In this document: positions 47,652 through 58,699 of the stretch, one piece after another
Layout: every line of letters begins with the position of its first letter
Position numbering within the stretch: the first letter of the stretch is position 1
NCBI GenBank assembly: GCA_036936605.1
Contig: JAUPFV010000005.1
Span: forward strand, 154,319,195 to 154,383,194
From: Limnanthes douglasii subsp. nivea
Lineage: Eukaryota; Streptophyta; Magnoliopsida; Brassicales; Limnanthaceae
Direction of reading: 5' to 3'
Length of the DNA: 64,000 nucleotides
Program-made: the position numbers and the translations under genes
Notes under the pieces: model-generated
What the model saw: the letters and a program-made list of their open reading frames with translations, nothing else
Databases searched by the model: none
Told to the model about the DNA's origin: nothing

Positions 47652-47659
47652 TTTTATAT
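47652..47659. repeat. 8-bp target duplication of the split MITE, right (TTTTATAT)
   Basis: Matches 40056-40063. Confidence 0.75.
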
Positions 47660-48659
47660 AATCTCTTCTCAGAGGAAATAGGTATTTGGATAAAAGTTGC
47701 CACTTTTAATTTGATACCTATTTTGTTAATTATATTAATAGAATTTATTAATTACAGAAAATCATGTTTATAATTTTTAGAGTTGTTTATCAAGAGAGAT
47801 GGTATTTGATAATTTTGATTAATATTTTGATTATATTTATTGAATCAGTAACGCTTAAGAGATATGGGTTTTTTTAGTGGAGGGTGTTGAATCTGATCAT
47901 ATAAAAAAATCGATTGGTTTATTACAGATAACATAATTTTGGAACAAAAGTTGAAGCGTTGGTGGTTGTGTAGAGCCATTAGGTTTTATGGATATATGGC
48001 GGTTGAGATCGGTCTAACTGAAATGTATGACAAATACAAACGACGTTTCATTGAAGAAATTTTGGATCACATCCACATAAGTAAGGCTTGTAATTACCAC
48101 CATGAGGCCAAATTCGATGCAAAGTACATGTAATGAAAATTTACTTTAGCCTTGCACGTTGCAATGAGGTATCATGCAATGGAATTTACTGGCTCCTTGT
48201 TTTTTTGTCATGTGTATTGGACGATTAGTAGCGAATGGAACCTCCTCTGACTTTATAGACAAAGCCCTTCGACTTCTCACGTCTTCTTCGCATATGATTT
48301 AATGTTATTTTCATAGGCTTCAGAAGAATAATTCGCGTTGATTAAATGAGTATTACGTATGTTTTGTGACGAATCCGGCGAATTGGTAAGTGATTACAAG
48401 TCTAAGATAGTATTTTCTTGGAATGTACAACTGAGTTGCAAAAATGATTTGATGTCTCTTGGTGGTTTTGTTTTAATGAGTCCATGTGGATTTATCTTTC
48501 TATGTTTATTTTTAGGTCGTCTCCCGATGAGGTTTTATCGGCATATTACCTATGAAGATAGAGGAAATTATCGAATTGAAAAATGCATAATCTCTCTCTT
48601 ACAGGTCGAATAAATGTAGGACAATCGGTTTTGAGCGTGATCCGACTACAATAAAGTTG
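47660..48659. other. Stretch with two short unassigned frames
   Basis: A plus-strand frame at 47939-48133 (with WWLCRAIRFYGYMAVEIGL) is preceded by an acceptor-like TTTATTACAG, and another lies at 48359-48613. Neither resembles a family I know. They could be exon relics or decayed transposon sequence, and are not called as genes. Confidence 0.3.
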
Positions 48660-49780
48660 TTGGTGCATATGTGCAATGAATTCTATTTGATTATTAGAGA
48701 TTTCATCCGAGCTTCATCCAGAGAGGGTTATGCATTGGGTGGCATGGGACAAGATGTATAGACCGAAAAAATAAGAGGCATACGATTTAGGGGCACAGTG
48801 AATTTCAACAAAGCATTTTTTACCACGATAGGGTGGAGGATCCTAAAAAAAATTAAATTAGGTTATCGATAAAGGTTCTCTAACAAAAATATTCTAAAGA
48901 AAGGTTGATTGACCGTGTAGTTAAGTCGTCAGATTCGGTGATGTGTAAAAGCATCTTGGAAAAACAAAACGTGTTGATCAACAAGATGAGTATAGTTCAG
49001 CATTATAATAGATATCAGACAAATGAACACTAGAGCCATCATGGGTATTTATTTTTAAAATTAACTTATAATTCGTTGATCCCACCGAGTGAGGAGGTAA
49101 TGATCAAGTGAAAAAATCTTTAGGCACTCAAGTGTCTGCAAAAAATACGAGTACTATTTTGGTGTGTCATAAGTAACGGGTTTTTTATGATGATTAATTT
49201 GGTGAGACAGGGTGTCACAATATCAATTATTTACGGTGGATGTGGTAAGGCCCTGAAGACGATTATTCACTTGTTCCGAGATTGTGAAAGGTATACAAAT
49301 TTTAAAAAATAGTTTCGAGAGCATGACGTAATATATAACACATATTGATAGAGTTTCAAAACTTCAAGGTGGGAGCAATTTTTATTTTTGCACTAGGAAA
49401 TGAACGAGTGATTGTAAGAGGTTGATTATAGTGAAGAGAATCATTAAAATATCGAGAGAACTCTAAGAGTCTAAAACAACACTTGAATTAGATATAGTAT
49501 GATATATACGGTCAAATATGAATAACAATGCAGAGAAAAAATATATAACAGTAATTTGGGCTACTGTTTGGAACACGACCAAAATTGTATTCGAGTTTGG
49601 ACAAAATATGTTGATGAGGTACTTATAGTTTTTTAGGAAAGTGAACTAGTAAAATGGACGAAGCTAAATGTAGGAGTTAAACTCAACGTGAATATGTGTT
49701 TGTGGTCAGATCATTTAAAAAATATGTTAGATTTCGGATCAGTAATAAGTAGAAAGTTATGTATATGTATATATTCTTTT
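48660..49780 (+). pseudogene. LINE ORF2 fragment, second family
   Basis: Plus-strand decayed LINE sequence. It shows HWVAWDKMYRPKK and the following GWRILKK (near 48720-48850; in LINEs, W..VCRPK..GGLG then GWR), the zinc-binding-like CGKALKTIIHLFRDCERY (near 49240-49295), and a start of an RNase H-like part (WTKLNVGVKLNVN, near 49660). Frames change repeatedly and the N-terminal half is absent. It differs from the LINE at 40.6-47.2 kb. Confidence 0.55.
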
Positions 49781-49791
49781 TGTTTATGTTA

Positions 49792-49823
49792 AATTCAAAA
49801 TTCAAAATTCAAAATTCAAAATT
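49792..49823. repeat. Short tandem repeat (ATTCAAAA)4
   Basis: Four copies of an 8-bp unit at the end of the LINE fragment. It may mark its 3' tail. Confidence 0.8.
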
Positions 49824-50088
49824 TGCATTATTATTAACGGGAAACTAATTATGTTTTTTCAAAATTTATGGGTCATTCTCTTCATGGGTTTTGAAAAGGT
49901 TAGGAAGGAAACTATGGTTTCTTAAAGAGGTTATGAAGGTATCCGTTAGATCTTATGGTTTACGTATTAGAGATTTGAGAGCAATATACGTATGTGAAGT
50001 TATTATTATGTACAAGTAGTTTTTGGTTCTAATAATGTCAATCATTTCAAGTCTAAATATTATAGTACATATATATACACACTATAGT

Positions 50089-50270
50089 AAATCCATAACA
50101 AACTAATTTTTCAAATCCAAAAGTATCTTAATATTACTATTAATAAGATAAGATTGACACAATCACAAAGGATATAATATATATTATCCTTTGTGATTGT
50201 GTCAATCTTATCTTATTAATAGTAATATTAAGATACTTTTGGATTTGAAAAATCAGTTTGTTATGGATTT
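50089..50270. repeat. Foldback: 85-bp inverted repeat arms, 12-bp loop
   Basis: Left arm 50089-50173 and right arm 50186-50270 are exact reverse complements apart from one position (50105/50254). The loop ATAATATATATT is 12 bp. The hairpin would have 84 of 85 pairs. No coding content. No convincing target duplication was seen next to the arms. It could be a foldback MITE, a young inverted duplication, or a small-RNA-producing hairpin. Confidence 0.95.
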
Positions 50271-50999
50271 GTTTTGTTTTTTAGTGAAATAAATAATTTT
50301 GGATTGAGTTTTTGTTATATGTTTGTTTCACATTTGCATAATATCCAACCGAGTTTCATATTCTCCAAAATACGTACACTTGGTCTGGTTACATTAATAA
50401 CTCGACTTCACCTGACTTGACCTGACCATCAATGATTTGCCTACATTTTGCAAACTTTTTTAATATAAGCATTGTATTTTATAACTTCATAACGATAACA
50501 CTCATTCACCTATGAACTATCTTTATTTATGAACCAACATCAAAAATATATTATAATATATTTGAGGTGAATGTCGATCTAAACTCCAAAGCTGTATGCG
50601 ATATTTCTACTCATGTTTTCATTATTTTTAGTCAGATTTATGACATTATTTCGATTCCTTATCTGTTTTGGTTTCTATACATATTAATTAATACGAAATT
50701 TAACTTAACCACCATATATCATTAATTAATTCAGTGTTACACCATTTATGTAATAACAAGTTCATATTGGGTTACACCATCTAATCATTAAAAATGCTAA
50801 CCATAGACACATGCCTTTATTCCAAATCTGAAATCTGAAATACTTTGTATGATACCTCGAGGTACCCTAACTTGAGACTAACTTGATACATCTTAGAATG
50901 TTGAGACAAACCAAGTTACCCATGGTTATGTGTATGTTTGTTAAATTAAATATTTGTAGTTTTGGTTTTGTACCAAACAATAACAAGAACAATTACAGT

Positions 51000-53760
51000 A
51001 ACATGAATGTTCCTAACTTTGACAAAACCTCATTGCTCCTCAGACACAATCTTAGGAAGTAAAAGAGATAATATATCATTTAAAATCTTAGATATGATTC
51101 TATTGATAATTTTACAGAAACTAATTGGTCTAAATTCATTCCAGGTTTAAGGAGAGTTCAGGAATTAAGCAAATTGTTGTAGCATAAATTTCTTGAGGGA
51201 CATGGTAATAATGGAAAAGTATTACCACAATACCACAAAGGTCTTTCAAGATTTAAAGTACTTCATCCAATCTAAATTATATAGTAATCTATATAACTTT
51301 AGTATATTGAACGATTATCTGTTTTGCTAGTTCATCCAATTTGAATTATATAGTAATCTATATAACTTTAGTATATTGAACGATTATCTGTTTTCCTTAT
51401 CTGTTTTGGTCTTTCGAGATTTAAAGTGTTACCACAATACCACAATACCATAATACCATAAATTACTTTAGTATTTTAAGTAGTTCATCCAATCTGAATT
51501 ATATAGTAATCTATCAAATCTCTTCCATTTTCTATTGTTGGTCCAAGTGTACTTAGAGCCAGAATATCCAATATCTTCAAGTTTACAGTCTTTGATAGTA
51601 TTGTTGAAGTCATTTATGCTTATCAAGCATAAGAAATGATATGCTAGTTGTTCTTGAGAGTTTGAAATTATATTAAAATCCACCATGACTATCCATTCTT
51701 TAGAGCTATTTGCCAGTCTCTTAAAATATTACATAGATCAATCCTTTGGTACCTGATGCATTTAGCATAAACTATAGTGACCCGAAATTCCATTTCGAAT
51801 GTTGAATGACCAAATTTTAAGCGCATAAATTTCTAATTGTAAACAATAATGTCAACATAAAATTCTCTCTCCATAATATCCATATTTTATTGCTAATGTT
51901 GGGTGCACTATCTTGAAATCCAAGCTTTCTAGTTACATTTTCTAAGTTGTCCATTGAGATAATTGGCTATTAGATAGAAATGAAATCTATTTTTAGCTCT
52001 TTTAATTGATTTAGGTCTTTTAATAGTAGCTTTGTTCCTCTCATCTCTCACATTCATATTGAAAGTTTTGATAGTCATTTAGAATTACCAATGAAAGGTA
52101 TGCCGAACCTTTAAAATACAATATTTTGATAGATATTGGACCTTTAACAAATTTAACTTTGGTCGTCTTCATTTTCTTGCTTAAAATATTTTTAGAATCT
52201 TTTCTTTTTTCTAATTTACTAACAATACGAGATGTATGTAGACTTCCATTGGTCTTTTGGCTATGTGAGTCTGTCTCTAAATCCAAATTCTCAAAATCAT
52301 TGGTTAATGTAGATGTGCTTCTTATTTCAATAGAATGTAAAGCTTCAATATTTTTTATTATCTAAACTCTGAATTATCCTTGGTTTTTTGTAAATGTATT
52401 TGCAATCTTTTATTTGCTAAAATGATATTTGTTTGATAGAAGTTGTTTCTTTGGATCAAATCCTTTAATTTTAGAAGTTTGATTATAGGAATTATTATAT
52501 AAATGATCTTACTTTTTTTCTTTAATAAGATATTTCCTCTTGTTTGCTTAGTTATCCATCATAATCCATTTTCTTATGACATATTTAACTTTAAGAACCC
52601 AAATTTTAATTTGATTGGTGGGCTTAATAATAGAAGAAGATTTAATCTGGATGTTCCTTGAGTTTTGTCCTTCGTTAGGTATCATTAATTTTTTTGCATT
52701 CTGAGTGTTTATGACCCAAATGTAGCCATTCAGAACAATAATATGGCATGTCTCCATAAATAATATCTTGCCAAAATCCATCATTTTCACTAAAGCCAAT
52801 TCAGACTTTGTGAATTAGATTTCTTGAGACGTTTAGTTCAATTCATACGTTACTGTAATTATGTTTGACTTTAATCATCGAAAGGATCAAAACTAGTAGT
52901 GGCTTACCTATTGACATGGTTATAGCTCTAATTGTGCTCTTGTTATACATAAACTCTGTTAAATTTAGAAATATAGTCAACACATGGGTTATGAGGATTT
53001 TATCATATGATTTAAGAAGGGGTTCCATTTTAGCAATGTCATTGAGTGTTCCTCTATTGAATAAATATTCATTTTTCATATATTTCTTAAATCATCATCG
53101 TAATGTCTAAGATCCTACAAAGATATGTTAACTTCTCTAAAAAATCAAAATGAATCCAAGAACTTCTTAATATTAATTAATTGAGGTATTGTTTTTGAAA
53201 ATATACCAATTAATGTAAATTTTGAGTTAGATAGAAGTATTTCCTTTTCTTGAGCAGAGAACTGAATTATCATGTGATCACATCTATCATGTATCATAGT
53301 TTTATCATGTTGGGTTTCCATTGGTAACTTTTTGGTTGCATGTGCATAAGATTTATACGGTATTCTAAGTTCTGGTTTGATTGCAGGTTCTGGGTATTGT
53401 TGTGTATAGAACTTGAATGATTATAGATTAGATTATTTCTTAGATCAATAAATTGGTTTTAACTTGAAAGACCATTTCTGTTATCTTTCTTCTGTTTATC
53501 TTTCTTTTGTAGTAGTAGGGAAAATTCTTCTTCCATCTTGTTTTGGATATTGGAATGATTTCTTTGGGTTGATCATCTATTTCATAAAACAGAAGACGAG
53601 AATATTGTCTTGTTGGCTTGGTTTAAGGCCGAAGATGACTGAGGAGGCAAATGTAGTGTTTGACTTGGAGATCCATCTTGAGAGAACTGGTGAGAAATCA
53701 TGCATGGTGGCGTCACGCGAAGCATAGTTGTTGTGTTACCTTGGATTTAAGTTTTTTTTT
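51000..53760 (-). pseudogene. Rearranged LINE remnant
   Basis: Minus strand. An upstream part (53760 to about 53150) resembles a LINE 5' region. An ORF1-like zinc-knuckle region lies at 52799-52548 (HIIVLNGYIWVINTQNAKKL, with the Cys/His ligands mostly lost). An endonuclease piece is at 51686-51468 (VDFNIISNSQEQLAYHF, SKYTWTNNRKWKRFDRLL), matching the LINE at 43.2-43.4 kb. An RT piece lies near 51140-51020 (RPIS..., IVSEEQ-like). Most of the RT and everything beyond is missing, and short duplications (51262-51400) lie at the break. Confidence 0.65.
51262..51400. repeat. 69-bp tandem duplication in the LINE remnant
   Basis: Units starting TTCATCCAAT at 51262 and 51331, with a third partial copy at 51484 inside the endonuclease piece. 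The last is probably the source. Confidence 0.85.
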
Positions 53761-53769
53761 GTTCTGTAG

Positions 53770-54159
53770 AGACTTTTTCCCACTACTTACAAGAAAAAAT
53801 CGATTGTTTACCTATTATTTATTTTATTTATGATTATAAAGATCTTGTGCATTTTTTTATTCATTAAATTTAATTATATATAAATAGAAAATTAACAAAT
53901 ATGTGAGATTTTTTACATAATTTTATAATTAAATATAGCTAACATTTGGTTGTTTCTAATTTTGTTGTAATAATTTGATTAAGGTTAACTGGATGATAAC
54001 TATCTAGGTAGAAATAAAATTACAAATCATGATTTTCAGGTTTACCAAAATTCGCATGGACAATAAAAGCTTCGAGATTTCAACCATGTACTAAAATTAA
54101 TTTTATCATTTGTAACCGTCAAAACTTCATATTCCAAACTACAACAAAAAAAAAATACC
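53770..54159. other. AT-rich stretch before the repeat array, no gene
   Basis: No coding or structural feature supported. Confidence 0.4.
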
Positions 54160-55000
54160 TATATTTTTTTTCAAGACGAATAAAAATAAATCCATGAGTG
54201 ATATGTTTGGAGAATTATTATTTCAAGACCAACTTCGCAACCAAGTTGTTCTTAATTTCGGAACAAAACAATAATTGATTTTTCGTATCTAAATTACATG
54301 TAATTTTGTTACCAAACAAAAATTGTTTTTAAACTTATTTTGCAACTAAATTACAAGTAGTTTTTCAATTCCATATATTTTTTATAAATAAAAATCACCA
54401 CAGAAATGCACATTTTTTGCTACTACAAAAAAATGAGTGGTTCTGCACTCAATTAACACTTGTTCACATAAAACAAGTTTGTATTGTTTTTCACACAATC
54501 ACATTTATTTAGCAACCAAAGTCTTATTTTCTTTCTATTTTGTAACACATTTTCATGTATTTTCACAACAAAACAACATTCATTTTATTATAACCAAATT
54601 GCACGTCGGTTTCGCAACTCCATTTTTTATATATAACAAAAAGATATGTAACTACATAAAATTCATAGATTTTGCAACTATAAAAATGTTAGTTGTTTTG
54701 CACCTAATTAACACATATTTTTACAAAAAATGTTGTATTTTATTTTTTGCACACAATCAGACTTATTAGGCAACCAAAGTCTTATTTTCACAAAAACGTT
54801 TCTTCTTATTTTGATAAAATATTTGTACGTATTTTTGCAACTATACAACAGTTGTTTTTTCAACCAAAATACACGTAATTTTGCAACTATACAGCAATTG
54901 CTTTTTTTGCAACCAAAATACACGTAATTTTGCAACTACACAATATTTATTTTTTCTTGAACAATTTAAATGTAATTTTATAAATAAAAAATCAAAAATA
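54160..55000. repeat. Array of diverged repeats, period about 250 bp with shorter subunits
   Basis: GCAACCAAAGTCTTATTTTC recurs at about 54512 and 54770 within similar surroundings (CACACAATCA...TTATT upstream). Shorter units of the type CAACCAAAATACACGTAATTTTGCAACTA repeat near 54860 and 54915. Starts with an ACTACAACAAAAAAAA-like word near 54140 that resembles CACTA element ends, but no matching end was found. Open frames here are repeat by-products. Confidence 0.55.
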
Positions 55001-55215
55001 TATTTTATGGATTTAATTTTTTTCATCTTAGAAAAACAAAACCAATAATAAATTACTTCAGTAGTTTTTTTTATATATAGTCTTAATCTTCATTATTTTT
55101 GTCATTAGAGTAAGAAAAACAGGTTCATCTTCATAGTTTTAGAAGGATAAACACTCTTAAATTTTACCCAGATTTTCCTTTGATTCTTGTTTAATTTCAA
55201 AGTTTTGCACGTTTA

Positions 55216-57800
55216 CAGCTAGGACATCACTTATTAGAGGAGGTCGACTTAGTTTGACAGAGTTGGAGGAAAAAAATAAGCAAGCTAGAATTGCAGCAGG
55301 ATTACCCGCTTCTCCGGTGACAACCAGAACTATATACAAGCTCATCATCTGGTAAGCGACCCTTCGTTTCTAAATTTAGCCCTTCTTATCAATATTCCAC
55401 ACTCATTAACCAATCTACCCAGCAAACGGATTTTTTTTACCAAACAAGTTACTAGAAATCGTAAACCTAGATCAAATTTCATTTCCATGGGATTAGATGT
55501 CGGAGAAAATACTCATCGACGCCTCACCAGACTTTAAAAGGATAAAAACAAGCCTTCAACATTAGAAAAAAGAAAAAAGATAAACTATCAGAGCCCTTTT
55601 TCAATTCAGATGTTAGTAACCTCCACCCTCTCCACCGCAACAACCGATTGAAAGGGAAAAAGTTGCTTTAACTCATCCAACAACTTCCTCTAGCGAGGTT
55701 CTTTCTTCTAAGAAAGATAACTCCGATAAACAGGTCGGTGATACCACAGAGATGGATCCCCAGATGATGGAAGAAAAAATGGATGATAGTGGTGAAGATA
55801 CACCCTTGGAGACATCGGACTACACGGGGATGATAAAAAAGAAAAAGAAAAACAAATAAAGAAAGCCCCATTGGTAGAATTCGAACCACTCCTAGAATGT
55901 CTGGTTGGGAAGGTCATACCTAAATTTACTGAAGTTAGTGTCAAGTATCAGTTAGCTATGCATATAATATCTTATGTATATACTCACACAACTAGTCTAG
56001 GTAAACTTCAGAGCAAATGGAGCTCCCCGAATCAATCAAAGTCAGGATTTTAATCCTTGAAAAAACTGCGATGGACTGCAAAGCGAGAGAATTGGTGGTG
56101 TATCTTGAAGTGCTCAACTGGGGTCTCACATTCCCTCTAGACCCAAAGATTGCTAGGTATTTTCGTTTAGTGAAACTACGCCCGAGTCAACTCAGCCCCA
56201 ACGCTTGGTTTACTAGATATTAGAAGTCTTCATGCAAGTATCTCTTGATTTATTATTTTCTTATATTCAACCATTGGTTCTCACATTGGTTCTCACATCG
56301 TATATATTTTTTAATGTTTTCAAAGCTACTCTCATAGCATCTGGAAGACGGGAAAATCACTTTTACTAAACTACATCAATGGGTGGCTGAAAAATGGTCA
56401 AATGGATTCCATAATTGTTTTACTACATGAAATATGGTGAGAACTTACCTATAGATGACGAATCTGATCCATGAGCTCTCATGGGAACAATTCACCACCC
56501 CCCCCCCCATCTTCTGAATTTCTGAAGAGGGCTGAGGTGGCTGATGGCAAGCTCTTCCTACTTGTTAGGAACAAAAATCCTAGTCACTTGATAAGATTAA
56601 AAAACACAGAAAGAAAAAGATGAATGAGGATGTTGAAGAGGGGGCACCATCTCAAGTGATCCCCAAGGTGGGAAACATGGGACCCCGAATGAAATAAATG
56701 CAACTCTCTTGGAAGCTGTGGTAGCTACAGTGGAGGAGATTCAAGATCCCTCAAAATCTTTATTAGTTTGGAACAAAAAGGGTAGAAAGAGGAGCACTAA
56801 GGGTAGCGATAAGAAAGCATGAAAAAAGAAGAAGACTTTTGCTGGTTTGGAGATCATTATTCGATCCAAATATCTTCCATCTGATGTTTCTACAAATGAT
56901 CCTCCTCAAGAAGAGGTACATATTGACCCTTCCTCCCCTAAGTTTCATAGTGCTAACCAACCTTCCGTTGAGGGTGATGTCAATTTGAATGACGTTGGAA
57001 ACTTTTATTTGAGTGAATTTGATAAGGATTTTCACCCAACTTCCATCATTGACAATGTTGTAACACATGATGGTGAGTCATTCGAAGTATCCAGTGAACA
57101 TGACACCTTGGCGTACAATATTTTGGGCTACATTAAGCCGATAGTTAACTTGGAGAGGCAGGTTAGATCTCAAGTCACAGACATTACATCCCTTTGCAGA
57201 GAAAACCAATCCTTTCTCAATGAAAACCAATCTCTACAAAACACTATCAGTTCAGAGAAAAGTAAAGTGAAAAGTTTAAATAAGGAAGCGAAAACTCTTG
57301 AATATGAAATGGCTCAGTCTAAGTCCGACCACAATCAGCTGCAACTCAAATTTTTTGATCTAAAAAAGGAGATTTCATCTTTGAAAGAGCAGCAGGACAA
57401 GGACAAAACTAGTTTACAGACGTTATCAAAAGAAAAGAAAACGGTGGATGACCTTTTAAAGAAGAAAGAAGATGAAATCAACAATCTCAAGGGAAACATT
57501 GCCAAGAAAATATCTGATGTTGTAAACACATATGCTGAGAGTGTATTAAAATATTTGGACCGGAAATATGAGTCCATTAAATCTGCTATGGTCTCTTGGG
57601 GAATTTTGGAAGTTTGTGGCATACGAAGAAATCATTTTTCATACGATGTTTCTTGTGATAAACTAAGCATTTCTTCGGATGATTATGAATCTGATGAGGC
57701 TGGGGAAAATTTGATAATAGTGAAAAAGAAGAACATTAGGAAGCGAAAGTTGAGAAGAAAACTGAATAGACTGAGGCCTAATGTTAATCATTTTTATTAA
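55216..57800 (+). pseudogene. Fourth gypsy-associated aORF, longest coiled-coil tail
   Basis: Plus strand. A first exon-like part (about 55216-55350) codes for LSLTELEEKNKQARIAAGLP and ends at a good donor (TCTG|GTAAGC). A leader region follows with acidic and Lys-rich parts (55497-55860), then the core: GKVIPKFTEVSVKYQLAM and LVVYLEVLNWGLTFPLDPK (55871-56223). After a damaged stretch, where the intron lies in the other copies, a 317-codon open frame (56847-57800) carries PIVNLERQVRSQVTDI and a long heptad-like Lys/Glu/Leu-rich coiled coil, ending in a basic tail (KKKNIRKRKLRRKLNRL). Stops near 56221 and 56820 and frame changes suggest inactivity, although the C-terminal half is intact. It is antisense to the gag-pol at 58.7-64 kb. 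PF04195-like by pattern; molecular function unknown. Confidence 0.7.
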
Positions 57801-58082
57801 TTTTATGTTTGGGAACCAAATGCCTTGAAATGTCTAAGGTATTCTTGTTATATTTTAAGATTGGATTTTTTAGTGGCCATGTTGGCATAAGCCCTTGTCG
57901 TATACAAGGCATTTTTGTCACGTAGGTCGGGTGTCTTTTATGACCATATCATCGTTTTATGTCATCTTTGTTTTTTAAACACTTAGTATTTTGCCATTTT
58001 CCTTCTATACTTCCAGTAATAACTGATATTTCTTAAAGATGATAAAAATAAATAAATATATTAAACTTGATCAATACATTCA
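57801..58082 (+). other. 3' flank of the fourth aORF
   Basis: Contains AATGCCTTG and further on CAAGGCATTTTTGT, words shared with the region behind the aORF at 11.5 kb. Probably the aORF 3' UTR and terminator region. Confidence 0.45.
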
Positions 58083-58502
58083 AAAGTAATCTATTTTGAA
58101 AATAATAAATGTTTAATAGGTCTTTAATCTATCAGAGTCATTCAAAGGTAATCCATTAAGGGCAATAAGGGTTTAATAAGCCTTTAGTCCATCAAAGTCA
58201 TTCAAAGGGAATCCATTTGAAGGAAATAAGTGTTTAATAGGTCTTTAGTCCACTTGAGTCATTCAAAGGTAATCCATTTTAAGGCAATAGGTGTTTAATA
58301 GGTCTTTAATCCATCTGAGCCATTCAAAGGTAATCCATTTGAAGGCAATACGTGTTTAATAGGTCTTTAATCCATCCGAGTCATTCAAATGTAATCCATT
58401 TGAAGGAAATAAGTGTTTAATAGGTCTTTAATCCATCTGAGCCATTCAAAGGTAACCCATTTGAAGGCAATAAGTGTTTAGTAGGTTTTTAATCCATCTG
58501 AT
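58083..58502. repeat. 60-61-bp tandem repeat, about seven units
   Basis: Units contain GTAATCCATTTGAAGGCAATA and GTGTTTAATAGGTCTTTAATCCATCTGAGTCATTCAAAG-type sequence split here over unit borders. Internal units are about 90% alike; the first is more diverged. It lies between the 3' ends of gag-pol (minus) and the aORF (plus). Confidence 0.93.
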
Positions 58503-58699
58503 CAGTACTAAAACAATTACTTTTAAAAAATTAAAGGATTTTATATTGATTAAGATCTAGAAACCTCATTAAAACCTCCCCGCGCCACCAGGGTAGGAAA
58601 GAGTATGGTCCTTAATATTTACATTGAGGTGAAACAAAGTAAATATTTACAAGATGAGTTTATTCTAATATAACCTGAGATGCTTAACAGTCCAATGGT

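Noticed and set aside
47939..48133. 64-codon frame with WWLCRAIRFYGYMAVEIGL
   Set aside because: Protein-like and preceded by an acceptor-like site, but no family was recognised and there is no neighbouring exon, so not called as a gene.
54708..55026. Overlapping 60-75-codon frames on both strands
   Set aside because: They arise from the repeat array; the peptides repeat with the DNA period.
56503..56513. C homopolymer run
   Set aside because: Short mononucleotide run in a decayed ORF; possible sequencing error and no function implied.
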